Assembly: GCF_014649995.1 (NCBI RefSeq)
Contig: NZ_BMUC01000002.1
Span: forward strand, 186,662 to 250,661
From: Streptomyces griseoflavus
Lineage (GTDB): Bacteria > Actinomycetota > Actinomycetes > Streptomycetales > Streptomycetaceae
DNA: 64,000 bases
Direction: 5' to 3'
Shown: piece by piece, positions 35,096-43,288 of the stretch
Layout of the letters: every line of letters begins with the position of its first letter
How positions within the stretch are numbered: position 1 is the stretch's first letter
Translations under genes and position numbers: made by a program
The notes under the pieces: generated by a model
What the model was told of the DNA's origin: nothing
The model's input: the letters and a program-made list of their open reading frames with translations, nothing else
Databases searched by the model: none

Positions 35096-36168
35096 TGGAC
35101 GCCCTCCACCATGGTCGGATCATTCTGCTGTGCGCCGATGTGTGCCTGCGATGCGTCATACCTGACGCCGACCCCTCTTAGCGCGATCTCTCGTGCCGCC
35201 TCGAAATAGGAGAGGGCACCACTCGATCCTGGATCGTAAGTCAGCACCGTCTGCCCGTAGCTCGGCGCCTCCGAGATACGGACCGAGCGGGGAATACTCG
35301 TCCGCAGGACCTCGTCGCCGAAGTGGGTGCGCACCTCGTCCGCGACCTGCGACGCGAGCCGCGTACGACCGTCGTACATGGTGAGCAGGATCGTCGAGAC
35401 ATGCAGGGTGGGGTTGAGGTGCCCCCGTACCAGATCGACGTTGCGGAGCAGCTGACCCAGGCCCTCCAGTGCGTAGTACTCGCACTGGATCGGGATCAGG
35501 ACTTCCTGGCCGGCCACCAGGGCATTGACCGTGAGAAGGCCGAGCGAGGGCGGGCAGTCGATGAGGATGTAATCCAGCGGCTGCTCATAGGCCTGGATGG
35601 CTCGCTGTAGCCGGCTCTCTCGGGCCACCAGCGACACCAGTTCAATCTCTGCACCGGCGAGATCGATGGTGGCGGGAGCGCAGAACAGACCCTCGACATC
35701 GGGGACCGGCTGGACGACTTCCGCCAGCGGCTTGCTCTCCACCAGTACGTCGTAGATGGAGGGAACCTCTGCGTGATGGTCGATGCCCAGGGCCGTGGAC
35801 GCATTGCCCTGCGGGTCGAGGTCGATCACCAGAACACGGGCGCCGTGCAGAGCGAGCGACGCGGCAAGGTTGACGGTGGTCGTCGTCTTGCCGACGCCAC
35901 CCTTCTGGTTGGCGACCACGATGACACGGGTCTGCTCGGGCCGTGGCAGACCCTCACCGGCACGGCCCAAAGCCTCCACTGCCAGTTGGGCAGCGCGACC
36001 GATGGGAGTGTCGTCCATCGGAGGCGGTGTTTCACGTGAAACATCCGCCCCCATCGATTCGGTACGGGGACCGGGGACCGGGTCGGTCATCGGTCCCGCG
36101 ATGTTGGCGTCGGACCGCAAGGATTCACTCTCCTCGACTTCAGGCTCGCAATGAACAGAGCCTCCCAT
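35092..36168 (-). CDS. parA: Chromosome partitioning ATPase ParA
   Basis: A 358-residue Walker-type ATPase (ParA/Soj) that works with ParB to move or anchor origins, notably in sporulating hyphae. The deviant Walker A is K-G-G-V-G-K-T-T (89-96), and the Walker B region is [14 protein letters not shown]. The first 80 residues are a disordered, Glu/Pro-rich N-terminus with V-S-R-E-T at 43-47, encoded by a perfect parS. I start it at M-G-G-S-V-H; an ATG at 36237 is the alternative but sits on DnaA boxes. It is followed by parB with 4-bp overlap. Confidence 0.95.
   Translation of the reverse strand: MGGSVHCEPEVEESESLRSDANIAGPMTDPVPGPRTESMGADVSRETPPPMDDTPIGRAAQLAVEALGRAGEGLPRPEQTRVIVVANQKGGVGKTTTTVNLAASLALHGARVLVIDLDPQGNASTALGIDHHAEVPSIYDVLVESKPLAEVVQPVPDVEGLFCAPATIDLAGAEIELVSLVARESRLQRAIQAYEQPLDYILIDCPPSLGLLTVNALVAGQEVLIPIQCEYYALEGLGQLLRNVDLVRGHLNPTLHVSTILLTMYDGRTRLASQVADEVRTHFGDEVLRTSIPRSVRISEAPSYGQTVLTYDPGSSGALSYFEAAREIALRGVGVRYDASQAHIGAQQNDPTMVEGVQ
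36029..36042. other. parS: parS site (perfect), inside parA
   Basis: GTTTCACGTGAAAC, in frame as Val43-Thr47 of ParA. Confidence 0.94.
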
Positions 36169-36204
36169 GCCTTCGGGGTCGTGAACCAGTGAGGCCTGAC
36201 GTTC

Positions 36205-36231
36205 TGTGGAGAAATCCACCTCTGTGGACAA
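36205..36231. promoter_or_regulatory. DnaA boxes upstream of parA
   Basis: TTCTCCACA (36205-36213) and TTGTCCACA (36223-36231), both on the minus strand, lie 37-63 bp before the chosen parA start. They could link parA expression to DnaA. Confidence 0.55.
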
Positions 36232-36359
36232 CTCCATCCCCCTTGAGGGGTCCGGTTCGTCGGGAGCAGCTCCCTGACCGAGAGAGCCGAGAGGCTTACG
36301 GTCTCGAGGTTCGGCCGCGGCTCGGCCCCGACTGATGATGCCGTGCAGAAGTGAGCGAC

Positions 36360-36373
36360 GTTTCACGTGAAAC
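36360..36373. other. parS: parS site (perfect), upstream of parA
   Basis: GTTTCACGTGAAAC, about 190 bp upstream of the parA start. A ParB complex here could affect parAB transcription. Confidence 0.94.
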
Positions 36374-36504
36374 ACGATGCACAGCGACCGGGGCAGGGTC
36401 CCTGCGACACTCCGGCGCGGGTAGGTTCGGCAGCTTGTGTGGAGTACGCCCGGCCCTCGGACGAGCGAGGTCTCCGCCTGCAGCACAACGGGCTGAGTCG
36501 CCCG

Positions 36505-37224
36505 CTAGCCGCGTCGGCGTCGCGTCCGCCCCGTACGGGCCGCCTTGGCGCGCTTCGCTGCGAAGCGCACGCCTCCAGGGCTCTCCCCGACCTCGACCCG
36601 CACCACAGTGGACATCGGGTCCACGACTCCCTCGCCCACATGCACGATCGAGGTCGTCACAGCACCGAGCTTGCTCAACGCCGCGCTCGCACTCTTCAGC
36701 TCTTCCTCGGCGGCATCCCCCTTGAGCGCGAGCATCTCGCCGTACGGGCGCAGCAGGGGGATGCCCCAGGTGGCGAGGCGGTCGAGCGGAGCCACAGCGC
36801 GGGCAGTGACCACATGCACCGGGGGAATCTTCCCCATCACCTCTTCTGCACGGCCACGCACCACCGTGACGTGGTCCAGGCCGAGCAGCTCCACGACCTC
36901 GGTGAGGAAGTTGGTGCGCCGGAGCAGCGGCTCCAACAGAGTGATCTTGAGATCTTCGCGGACCAGCGCCAGGGGAATCCCCGGCAGACCGGCTCCCGAA
37001 CCGACGTCGCACACGGTCACGCCCTCGGGCACGACCTCCGAGAGCACCGCACAGTTCAGCAGATGCCTCTCCCACAGGCGGGGCACCTCACGCGGACCGA
37101 TCAGACCTCGCTGCACGCCCGCTTCGGCAAGCAACTCCGCGTACCGGACCGCGTCCGCGAAGCGATCACCGAACACCTCGCGAGCCTGCTCGGGCGCAGG
37201 GGGAAGCTCCGCTGCCTCCGTCAC
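36505..37224 (-). CDS. rsmG: 16S rRNA (guanine-N7) methyltransferase RsmG (GidB)
   Basis: A 239-residue SAM-dependent methyltransferase making m7G527 in 16S rRNA; its loss gives low-level streptomycin resistance and activates antibiotic production in S. coelicolor. The SAM site is V-C-D-V-G-S-G-A-G-L-P-G-I-P (about residues 70-84). Other motifs are L-L-E-P-L-L-R-R-T-N-F-L and V-T-A-R-A-V-A-P-L. The GTG start has a weak GGAAGGACGG upstream. A Lys/Arg tail ends the protein. It lies between khpB and parA on the same strand. Confidence 0.96.
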   Translation of the reverse strand: MTEAAELPPAPEQAREVFGDRFADAVRYAELLAEAGVQRGLIGPREVPRLWERHLLNCAVLSEVVPEGVTVCDVGSGAGLPGIPLALVREDLKITLLEPLLRRTNFLTEVVELLGLDHVTVVRGRAEEVMGKIPPVHVVTARAVAPLDRLATWGIPLLRPYGEMLALKGDAAEEELKSASAALSKLGAVTTSIVHVGEGVVDPMSTVVRVEVGESPGGVRFAAKRAKAARTGRTRRRRG

Positions 37225-37294
37225 TGGGGGGACCGTCCTTCCGTACCGTGCCGACACGAATCGCCGACACCAGAACCAGACCTATCAAGCTGAC

Positions 37295-37331
37295 AAAAAA
37301 CTCGGCCCCGCCTGCGCAACAGACGGGGCCG
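37295..37331 (-). terminator. Intrinsic terminator after khpB
   Basis: On the minus strand an 8-bp stem (37303-37310 with 37324-37331) is followed by a run of six T (37300-37295). It could separate the rpmH-khpB operon from rsmG-parAB. Confidence 0.82.
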
Positions 37332-37348
37332 GTGGAACGTGGAGCCGA

Positions 37349-37861
37349 TCAGGCGGGAAGCACGACGACGAACCGCTGCGGCTCCTCGCCCTCGGACTCG
37401 CTGCGCAGGCCGGCTGCCTTGACCGCGTCGTGCACGACCTTGCGCTCGAACGGCGTCATCGGGTCGAGGTTCACGGCCTTGCCGCTGCTCTTGGCCTCGG
37501 CGGCCGCCTTCGCACCGATCTCGGACAGCTCGGTCCGCTTCCTGGCACGGAAGCCGGCGATGTCGAGCATGAGCCGGCTGCGGTCCCCGGTCTCCCGGTG
37601 CACGGCCAGACGCGTGAGCTCCTGGAGCGCCTCCAGCACCTCACCGTCGCGGCCCACCAGCTTCTGCAGATCACGGCTGCCCGCTTCGCTGATGATCGAG
37701 ACAGAGGCGCGGTCGGCCTCGACGTCCATGTCGATGTCGCCGTCGAGGTCGGCGATGTCGAGCAGACCCTCCAGGTAGTCCGCCGCGATCTCGCCCTCCT
37801 GCTCCAGGCGGGTCAGGGTGTCTGCGCCCTCGGCAGCGGCGGCGGTGGTGCCTTCCGTCAC
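37349..37861 (-). CDS. khpB: RNA-binding protein KhpB (Jag/EloR-like)
   Basis: A 170-residue protein with a KH domain (L-V-G-R-D-G-E-V-L-E-A-L-Q, about 68-80) and a C-terminal R3H domain (N-L-D-P-M-T-P-F-E-R-K-V-V-H, about 131-144). The N-terminus is acidic. KhpB/Jag proteins bind small RNAs and help control cell elongation. The start is a GTG with AAGGAG upstream. It is 15 bp downstream of yidC, within the rpmH-rnpA-yidD-yidC-khpB block. Confidence 0.92.
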   Translation of the reverse strand: MTEGTTAAAAEGADTLTRLEQEGEIAADYLEGLLDIADLDGDIDMDVEADRASVSIISEAGSRDLQKLVGRDGEVLEALQELTRLAVHRETGDRSRLMLDIAGFRARKRTELSEIGAKAAAEAKSSGKAVNLDPMTPFERKVVHDAVKAAGLRSESEGEEPQRFVVVLPA

Positions 37862-37876
37862 GGGATGGACTCCTTC

Positions 37877-39142
37877 TTACTTCTTGGACGGGGACTTGGG
37901 CCGCTGCGGACCCTTGCGCTGTCCGGACTGGGCCTTGCTGCGGGTACTGCCGGCGGGCTTGGCCTCGCCCTTCTTCGCCGCGGAGGCGGGCTTGGTGTCC
38001 TGGGGCTCGTCCGACTTGGTCAGCGAGGTGGGCTCACCCGCCGCCTTGGCCGGGCCGGAATGGCGCTGGGACTTGCTCTGCCGCTTGGGCTGCTGCCGCT
38101 TGGGCGTGGCCCCGGTGGTCGTACCGTCCTCCGCCTGGCCCGCGGCCGTGCTCTCGCCCTTGACGACCGCACCGTCGGCCTGGGCCGCGAGGCCCGCCTT
38201 GCTGAGACCGTTGATGAACTTGCGCTCGTGTTCGTTGCGGTCCCGGCCCTTGGCGACGATGGCCTTGATGATGACGCGCTGACGACGGTTACGGGTCCCG
38301 CCGTGCCGGGTGACCTGCTTGTGGAGGCGCTCCAGGTACGCGGCCTGGGCCTTGGATCCCGGGGTGGGGTTGTTGTGGATGACGTACATCTGCTGGCCCA
38401 TGGTCCACACGTTGGTGGTGAGCCAGTAGACGAGGACGCCGACCGGGAAGTTGATGCCGAAGACGGCGAAGATGATGGGGAAGACGTACATCAGCATCTT
38501 CTGCTGCTGCATGAACGGCGTCTTCACCGTGGTGTCGACGTTCTTCGTCATCAGCTGTCGCTGCGTGTAGAACTGCGACAGCGACATCAGGATGATCATG
38601 ATCGCCGTGACGACGCGGACATCGGTCAGCGACGAGTTGAGCGCCTGGACCTTCTCCGCGCTGTCCGTGAACTTCGCGGCGAGCGGGGCACCGAAGATGT
38701 GGGCCTTCTGCGCACTCTCCAGCAGGCGTTCGTTGATCACGCCGACGGTGTCGTTGGACGCGATGCTGTTGAGCACGTGGTAGAGCGCGAAGAAGAACGG
38801 CGACTGGGCCAGGATGGGAAGGCACGAGGAGAGCGGATTGGTGCCCGTCTCCTTGTAGAGCTTCATCATCTCTTCGGACTGGCGCTGCCGGTCGTTCTTG
38901 TAGCGCTCCTGGATCTTCTTCATCTCCGGCTGGAGCGTCTGCATCGCCCGCGTCGCCTTGATCTGCTTCACGAAGAGCGGGATCAGGCAGATCCGGATGA
39001 GGATCACCAGGGACACGATGGACAGGCCCCAGGCCCATCCGGTGTCAGGGCCGAAGATGGCGCCGTACACGCTGTGGAACTGGACGATGACCCAGGAGAC
39101 AGGCGTTGTGATGAAGCTGAAGAGGCTGGCAATCGTGTCCAC
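37877..39142 (-). CDS. yidC: Membrane protein insertase YidC (Oxa1 family)
   Basis: A 421-residue insertase. The N-terminus has a membrane segment, the charged cytoplasmic hairpin and the conserved arginine in L-I-R-I-C-L-I-P. It is followed by the hydrophobic core (F-F-F-A-L-Y-H-V-L and further helices up to about 255). A long basic, Lys/Arg/Pro-rich C-terminal tail (260-421) probably contacts ribosomes. No N-terminal lipobox is seen. The GTG start has AAGGAG just upstream, inside the end of yidD. It probably handles insertion of secretion and division proteins. Confidence 0.94.
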   Translation of the reverse strand: MDTIASLFSFITTPVSWVIVQFHSVYGAIFGPDTGWAWGLSIVSLVILIRICLIPLFVKQIKATRAMQTLQPEMKKIQERYKNDRQRQSEEMMKLYKETGTNPLSSCLPILAQSPFFFALYHVLNSIASNDTVGVINERLLESAQKAHIFGAPLAAKFTDSAEKVQALNSSLTDVRVVTAIMIILMSLSQFYTQRQLMTKNVDTTVKTPFMQQQKMLMYVFPIIFAVFGINFPVGVLVYWLTTNVWTMGQQMYVIHNNPTPGSKAQAAYLERLHKQVTRHGGTRNRRQRVIIKAIVAKGRDRNEHERKFINGLSKAGLAAQADGAVVKGESTAAGQAEDGTTTGATPKRQQPKRQSKSQRHSGPAKAAGEPTSLTKSDEPQDTKPASAAKKGEAKPAGSTRSKAQSGQRKGPQRPKSPSKK

Positions 39143-39145
39143 TAA

Positions 39146-39520
39146 TCATGCTCCTTGGGCATGGGACGAGGTCTCTGCGGCCGGGCTTGAAGGACTCGTC
39201 CGGCTTGCGGGGGAAGTCCGTCCTTCGGTGGCCGGTTCGGCGGCGGAGGTCCCGCCCTTGCGTGCACGCCAGGCGTTACGCAGCATTTCGTGCCACCGCG
39301 GACGCTTGCGCGGCGGGACATGGTCCACACCGCCCAGCGACCACGGATTGCACCGCAGAATGCGCCAGGCCGTGAGTGCTGTGCCCTTGAGGGCACCGTG
39401 CCGGTCGATGGCCGTGTAGCCGTAGTGGGAACACGACGGGTAGTACTTGCACACCGGCCCCAGCAGTGGACTGATGGTCCACTGGTAGATCTTGATCAGA
39501 GCCAGCAGCGGGTACTTCAT
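39146..39520 (-). CDS. yidD: Membrane protein insertion efficiency factor YidD
   Basis: A 124-residue YidD with the family core [10 protein letters not shown] and [15 protein letters not shown] (residues 24-60), including three conserved cysteines. An amphipathic helix at the start attaches it to the membrane. The C-terminal 40 residues are low-complexity and streptomycete-specific. It overlaps the rnpA stop by 4 bp and is followed by yidC after 3 bp. Confidence 0.95.
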   Translation of the reverse strand: MKYPLLALIKIYQWTISPLLGPVCKYYPSCSHYGYTAIDRHGALKGTALTAWRILRCNPWSLGGVDHVPPRKRPRWHEMLRNAWRARKGGTSAAEPATEGRTSPASRTSPSSPAAETSSHAQGA

Positions 39521-39888
39521 CGCGCGCCCCCTCCCAGCAGCCGCCGCAGGGCGGCATCCAGGTCTTGGGCCAGTTGGGCATGGTCGGCGTCGCCCGCACC
39601 GGGCAGCGCTCGTACGACTACCAGGCTACCGGGGGGCAGCCGGTCGACTTGCTCGCGCATCAGATGGCGAAGCCTGCGCTTCACCTTGTTGCGCACCACC
39701 GCGCCTCCCACGGCTTTGCTCACGACGAAACCCGCACGCGACGGGGGAGCGCTCTCCCCAGGCGCATGCGGGTCCGTGGCACCGCTACGAAGGTGGACGA
39801 CGAGATGCCGGCGCCCGGCTCGGCGCCCTCGTCGTACCGCGGTCGCGAAGTCCTCGCGCCGCCTCAGCCGGTTGTCGGTGGGCAGCAC
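39517..39888 (-). CDS. rnpA: Ribonuclease P protein component
   Basis: A 123-residue basic protein subunit of RNase P, which trims 5' leaders from tRNA precursors. The family motif R-N-K-V-K-R-R-L-R (about residues 66-74) lies in the characteristic left-handed crossover. The N-terminal R-L-R-R-R-E-D-F is normal. It is a GTG start, 21 bp downstream of rpmH. The rnpA-rpmH pair is universal in bacteria near oriC. Confidence 0.95.
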   Translation of the reverse strand: MLPTDNRLRRREDFATAVRRGRRAGRRHLVVHLRSGATDPHAPGESAPPSRAGFVVSKAVGGAVVRNKVKRRLRHLMREQVDRLPPGSLVVVRALPGAGDADHAQLAQDLDAALRRLLGGGAR

Positions 39889-39909
39889 GACGTCATGACC
39901 TGACCGGGA

Positions 39910-40047
39910 TCAGGCGGACAGGCGGGCGCGACCCTTGCTGCGGCGGGTCGCCAGGATCGCGCGGCCGGCACGGGTCCGCATACGCAGCCGGAAGCCGTGG
40001 GTCTTGGCACGACGACGGTTGTTCGGCTGGAAGGTGCGCTTGCTCAC
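39910..40047 (-). CDS. rpmH: 50S ribosomal protein L34
   Basis: A 45-residue protein of almost only basic residues: starts [16 protein letters not shown] and contains [10 protein letters not shown]. This matches bacterial L34. GTG start at 40047; the stop is TGA at 39910-39912. It is divergent from dnaA and heads the rpmH-rnpA-yidD-yidC-khpB operon. Confidence 0.97.
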   Translation of the reverse strand: MSKRTFQPNNRRRAKTHGFRLRMRTRAGRAILATRRSKGRARLSA

Positions 40048-40213
40048 TCGGGGGCTCCAGAAGAAATCGGTGGTTGCGGGGTGCCGTCCTGGCTGTCACC
40101 GTGCGCCCACGAGTAGCTCGCGTTACGCCCGAGTGCACCGCTGACCGATCATCTTGCGCGATCTGTGCCCATCGGAGGCAGGCGGCAGCAGCCATCGACA
40201 ACTCGACCTCGTT

Positions 40214-40243
40214 ACGGTACGCGCGGCTGCGTCAATCGGTCAA
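40214..40243 (-). promoter_or_regulatory. Candidate rpmH promoter
   Basis: On the minus strand TTGACC (40243-40238), an 18-bp spacer and TACCGT (40219-40214) fit a housekeeping promoter about 160 bp upstream of rpmH. Confidence 0.6.
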
Positions 40244-40265
40244 ACCAGTGGTCACCGGGAGACAC

Positions 40266-40286
40266 TTGTCCACAGGCTGGGGACAA
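40266..40286. promoter_or_regulatory. DnaA boxes in the rpmH-dnaA intergenic region
   Basis: TTGTCCACA (40266-40274, plus) and the related TTGTCCCCA on the minus strand (40278-40286) sit just upstream of the predicted dnaA -35 box. DnaA autoregulation by such boxes is established in S. lividans. Confidence 0.7.
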
Positions 40287-40290
40287 CAAC

Positions 40291-40320
40291 TTGAACCATA
40301 CCGGCCGCGCTGACTACCGT
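40291..40320 (+). promoter_or_regulatory. Candidate dnaA promoter
   Basis: TTGAAC (40291-40296), an 18-bp spacer and TACCGT (40315-40320). It starts 4 bp after the DnaA boxes and lies about 100 bp upstream of the start codon. Confidence 0.55.
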
Positions 40321-40422
40321 GGCTGGACTCCGATTCGTTCCCTTGACCCTTCACCACCCGATTTACATCCCGACCCGTCCTCCGCATCACACGATCGAGG
40401 GACCTGTGAGAGAGCGTGCCCT

Positions 40423-42432
40423 GTGGCTGACGTACCTGCCGATCTTGCCGCAGTGTGGCCACGCGTTCTGGAACAGCTGCTGGGGGAGGGCCGCGGGCAA
40501 GGGGTCGAGGGCAAGGACGAGCACTGGATCCGACGCTGCCAGCCACTGGCGCTGGTCGCCGACACGGCCCTGCTCGCGGTACCGAACGAGTTCGCCAAGG
40601 GTGTGCTCGAGGGCCGTCTCGCACCCGTCGTCAGCGAGAGCCTGAGCCGCGAGTGCGGTCGTCCGATCCGCATCGCGATCACGGTCGACGACACCGTCGG
40701 CGAGTCCCCGGTCCCGCCCGCGCCCCGCCCGCAGCAGCCGCGCTACGAGGAGCCCGAGCTCCCCGCCGTCCGCCAGGACCGTCCCGATCGTCCCGAGCGT
40801 TCCGACCACCACGAGCGGCCGGAACGCGACGCGTACGACAGCTACGACGGGTACGGCCGTCGCCGTGCCGAACAGCAGCAGGGCCCGTCCGGCGACCAGC
40901 TCCCCACGGCCCGCCCCGCCTACCCGTCGGAGTACCAGCGGCCCGAGCCCGGCGCCTGGCCGCGGCCGCCGCAGGAGGAGTACGGCTGGCAGCAGCAGCG
41001 GCTCGGCTTCCCGGAACGGGACCCGTACGCCTCGCCGTCGCAGGACGCCTACGGACAACAGGACGCCTACGGACAACAGGACGGCTACGGACAGCAGGAC
41101 GGCTACGGACAGCAGGACCCCTACGGCGGTGCGCCGCACCAGGACTACCGTCCGCAGCCGATGGAGCGGCCGTCGTCGTACGAGCAGCAGCGCTCCGACT
41201 ACGACCAGCAGCGTCCCGAGTACGACGCACCGCGCGGCGACTACGACCAGCGCGACGTCCGGCGCCGGGAGCTTCCCGAGCCGCCACCCGGCTCGGGGCA
41301 CGTCCACCGCGGTGGTCCCGTGGGCCCGAACCTGCCCACGACGGGGGCGCCCGGCCCGCTGGCGGCCCAGCCGGCACCGGCGACCGGTCCCGGTGAGCCC
41401 ACCGCGCGGCTGAACCCGAAGTACCTGTTCGACACGTTCGTCATCGGCGCGTCCAACCGCTTCGCGCACGCGGCCGCGGTCGCCGTCGCCGAGGCACCCG
41501 CCAAGGCGTACAACCCCCTGTTCATCTACGGGGAGTCGGGCCTCGGCAAGACGCACCTGCTGCACGCGATCGGGCACTACGCGCGCAGCCTGTACCCGGG
41601 CACGCGGGTGCGGTACGTGAGCTCGGAGGAGTTCACCAACGAGTTCATCAACTCCATCCGTGACGGCAAGGGCGACAGCTTCCGCAAGCGCTACCGCGAG
41701 ATGGACATCCTGCTCGTCGACGACATCCAGTTCCTCGCGGACAAGGAGTCGACGCAGGAGGAGTTCTTCCACACGTTCAACACGCTCCACAACGCCAACA
41801 AGCAGATCGTCCTGTCCAGCGACCGGCCGCCCAAGCAGCTGGTCACGCTGGAGGACCGGCTGCGGAACCGTTTCGAGTGGGGTCTGATCACCGACGTCCA
41901 GCCGCCGGAGCTGGAGACGCGCATCGCGATCCTGCGCAAGAAGGCCGTGCAGGAGCAGCTGAACGCCCCGCCGGAGGTGCTGGAGTTCATCGCCTCCCGG
42001 ATCTCGCGCAACATCCGGGAACTGGAGGGAGCGCTGATCCGGGTGACGGCGTTCGCCTCGCTCAACCGGCAGCCGGTGGACCTGGGGCTGACGGAGATCG
42101 TCCTGAAGGATCTGATGCCCGGGGGCGACGACTCGGCCCCGGAGATCACCTCGACGGCCATCATGGGCGCGACCGCGGACTACTTCGGCCTGACGGTGGA
42201 GGACCTGTGCGGCACCTCGCGCGGCCGCGCGCTGGTGACCGCCCGGCAGATCGCCATGTACCTGTGCCGGGAGCTGACGGATCTGTCGCTGCCGAAGATC
42301 GGCGCGCTGTTCGGCGGCCGCGACCACACCACGGTCATGCACGCCGACCGGAAGATCCGCAATCTGATGGCCGAGCGGCGCTCGATCTACAACCAGGTCA
42401 CCGAGCTCACCAACCGCATCAAGGCCGGCTGA
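40423..42432 (+). CDS. dnaA: Chromosomal replication initiator DnaA
   Basis: A 669-residue initiator, among the longest DnaA forms. Domain I is residues 1-90 ([12 protein letters not shown], and W-I-R-R-C-Q-P-L). Domain II, to about residue 330, is a Gln/Pro/Tyr-rich disordered segment including an 18-bp tandem repeat. Domain III has Walker [12 protein letters not shown] and Walker [10 protein letters not shown]. The DNA-binding helix of domain IV is [11 protein letters not shown] near residue 629. The GTG start is chosen by alignment with streptomycete domain I; the ribosome site is weak. Confidence 0.97.
   Translation: MADVPADLAAVWPRVLEQLLGEGRGQGVEGKDEHWIRRCQPLALVADTALLAVPNEFAKGVLEGRLAPVVSESLSRECGRPIRIAITVDDTVGESPVPPAPRPQQPRYEEPELPAVRQDRPDRPERSDHHERPERDAYDSYDGYGRRRAEQQQGPSGDQLPTARPAYPSEYQRPEPGAWPRPPQEEYGWQQQRLGFPERDPYASPSQDAYGQQDAYGQQDGYGQQDGYGQQDPYGGAPHQDYRPQPMERPSSYEQQRSDYDQQRPEYDAPRGDYDQRDVRRRELPEPPPGSGHVHRGGPVGPNLPTTGAPGPLAAQPAPATGPGEPTARLNPKYLFDTFVIGASNRFAHAAAVAVAEAPAKAYNPLFIYGESGLGKTHLLHAIGHYARSLYPGTRVRYVSSEEFTNEFINSIRDGKGDSFRKRYREMDILLVDDIQFLADKESTQEEFFHTFNTLHNANKQIVLSSDRPPKQLVTLEDRLRNRFEWGLITDVQPPELETRIAILRKKAVQEQLNAPPEVLEFIASRISRNIRELEGALIRVTAFASLNRQPVDLGLTEIVLKDLMPGGDDSAPEITSTAIMGATADYFGLTVEDLCGTSRGRALVTARQIAMYLCRELTDLSLPKIGALFGGRDHTTVMHADRKIRNLMAERRSIYNQVTELTNRIKAG
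41041..41130 (+). repeat. 18-bp tandem repeat in DnaA domain II
   Basis: Four near-identical units plus a degenerate fifth, each encoding Q-D-A/G-Y-G-Q. Units 1-2 and 3-4 are pairwise identical, which suggests recent duplication. They lengthen the disordered domain II linker. Confidence 0.88.
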
Positions 42433-42452
42433 CGGCCCCCGCGGCAGGACCA

Positions 42453-42482
42453 GGGCGCCCCCGGAGGGATCCGGGGGCGCCC
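42453..42482 (+). terminator. Terminator after dnaA
   Basis: A 12-bp perfect stem GGGCGCCCCCGG with its complement and a 6-nt loop, 20 bp after the dnaA stop. Confidence 0.85.
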
Positions 42483-43288
42483 TTCGTCGTGCCTCCCCCG
42501 TCCGAGGCTGTTCGATTTCCCGGCCGGGTTACGGCCTCCCTCCACAGATTCGGTGACTTTTTCCCGTCCACATGCTGGGGACCGCGAGGTTGTCCCGATC
42601 TTGTCCACAGCGAGACCGGCCCGCACGCCATCCACCCAGGTCAGGGCCCTGTGGATTCGTGGACGAACGATCTCCACAGACTGTGGACGAAGCGAAGGTC
42701 CACACCCTGTGCATGGAGTTGTCCACGGGCAACCCACAGGCTGGAGCCGGTTGTCCCCAGCGATCCGGCGCTTCTCCACATGGCTGTCCACTGTTCGGCA
42801 ACGCGACGCGCCTCCTCACCGGGGCGAGTGAAAGGCGTCACACCAGGCTGCCGCTGGGAGCTGTGGGAAAGGGCCGCGATCCTGGGGACGGAGCTGGGGA
42901 GAACTCGGCCCTCCCTGTGCACGCTGTGTGCAGAACTTTCTGTTCTCCACAGATACCCCTGGTTGTCCACGGGCTCCGCCCACAGGCTCCGTGGACAAAA
43001 TAACCGCTCTGAGCTGCGCAAACGAGGTTATCCACGGTATCCACAGCCCCTACTACTACTCCCAACTAGAGAGAGCGAGGAATTCGTTTCGAAGGGGGTC
43101 CTGTGCACAACTCGCTGTCTCGGCCCCGGCTGCCCCTCGTCACGACTTGACCCCGAGGGGCACCTACTGTCAGTGCGGTGCGTCAGACTGGTCCCGGTGT
43201 CCTTCCCCGCTGGGGGGCCGACGACACCGAGTCAGACGACGAAGCCAGGCAGGGCGGGAAGCGCCGGCAACAGCAGGAGGCGGCAACA
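42483..43288. other. oriC: Chromosomal replication origin oriC
   Basis: The dnaA-dnaN intergenic region, with no gene but dense DnaA boxes. On the plus strand: TTGTCCACA (42601-42609), ATCTCCACA (42670-42678), AGGTCCACA (42696-42704), TTGTCCACG (42719-42727, 42963-42971), TTGTCCCCA (42751-42759), TTCTCCACA (42772-42780, 42943-42951), TTATCCACG (43028-43036) and GTATCCACA (43037-43045). On the minus strand: GAATCCACA (42650-42658), TCGTCCACG (42658-42666), TCGTCCACA (42682-42690) and TTGTCCACG (42990-42998). Weaker CCCTCCACA and CCGTCCACA lie at 42538 and 42564. The arrangement matches the known two-group streptomycete oriC. Confidence 0.96.
43028..43060 (+). other. Putative origin unwinding element (DnaA boxes plus DnaA-trio-like repeat)
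   Basis: Two back-to-back DnaA boxes (43028-43045), a short GC cluster GCCCC, then CTACTACTACT (43050-43060). The complementary strand reads 3'-GAT repeats, the DnaA-trio pattern of the bacterial basal unwinding system. Confidence 0.55.

Larger units (their letters stand above)
36169..36504. other. rsmG-parA intergenic region with parS and DnaA boxes
   Basis: No gene is seen if ParA starts at 36168. The region should contain the parAB promoter(s), since S. coelicolor has a basal and a sporulation-induced promoter here. I could not place them by eye. It carries two DnaA boxes and a perfect parS. Confidence 0.5.

Noticed and set aside
36360-36486. A longer ParA reading frame extending to 36486
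   Set aside because: It would translate the upstream parS and promoter-like DNA, lacks a ribosome site, and does not fit the known length of streptomycete ParA.
43147-43170. A dnaN promoter (TTGACC at 43147)
   Set aside because: The only -10-like element, TACTGT, is 12 bp away, which is too short a spacer.
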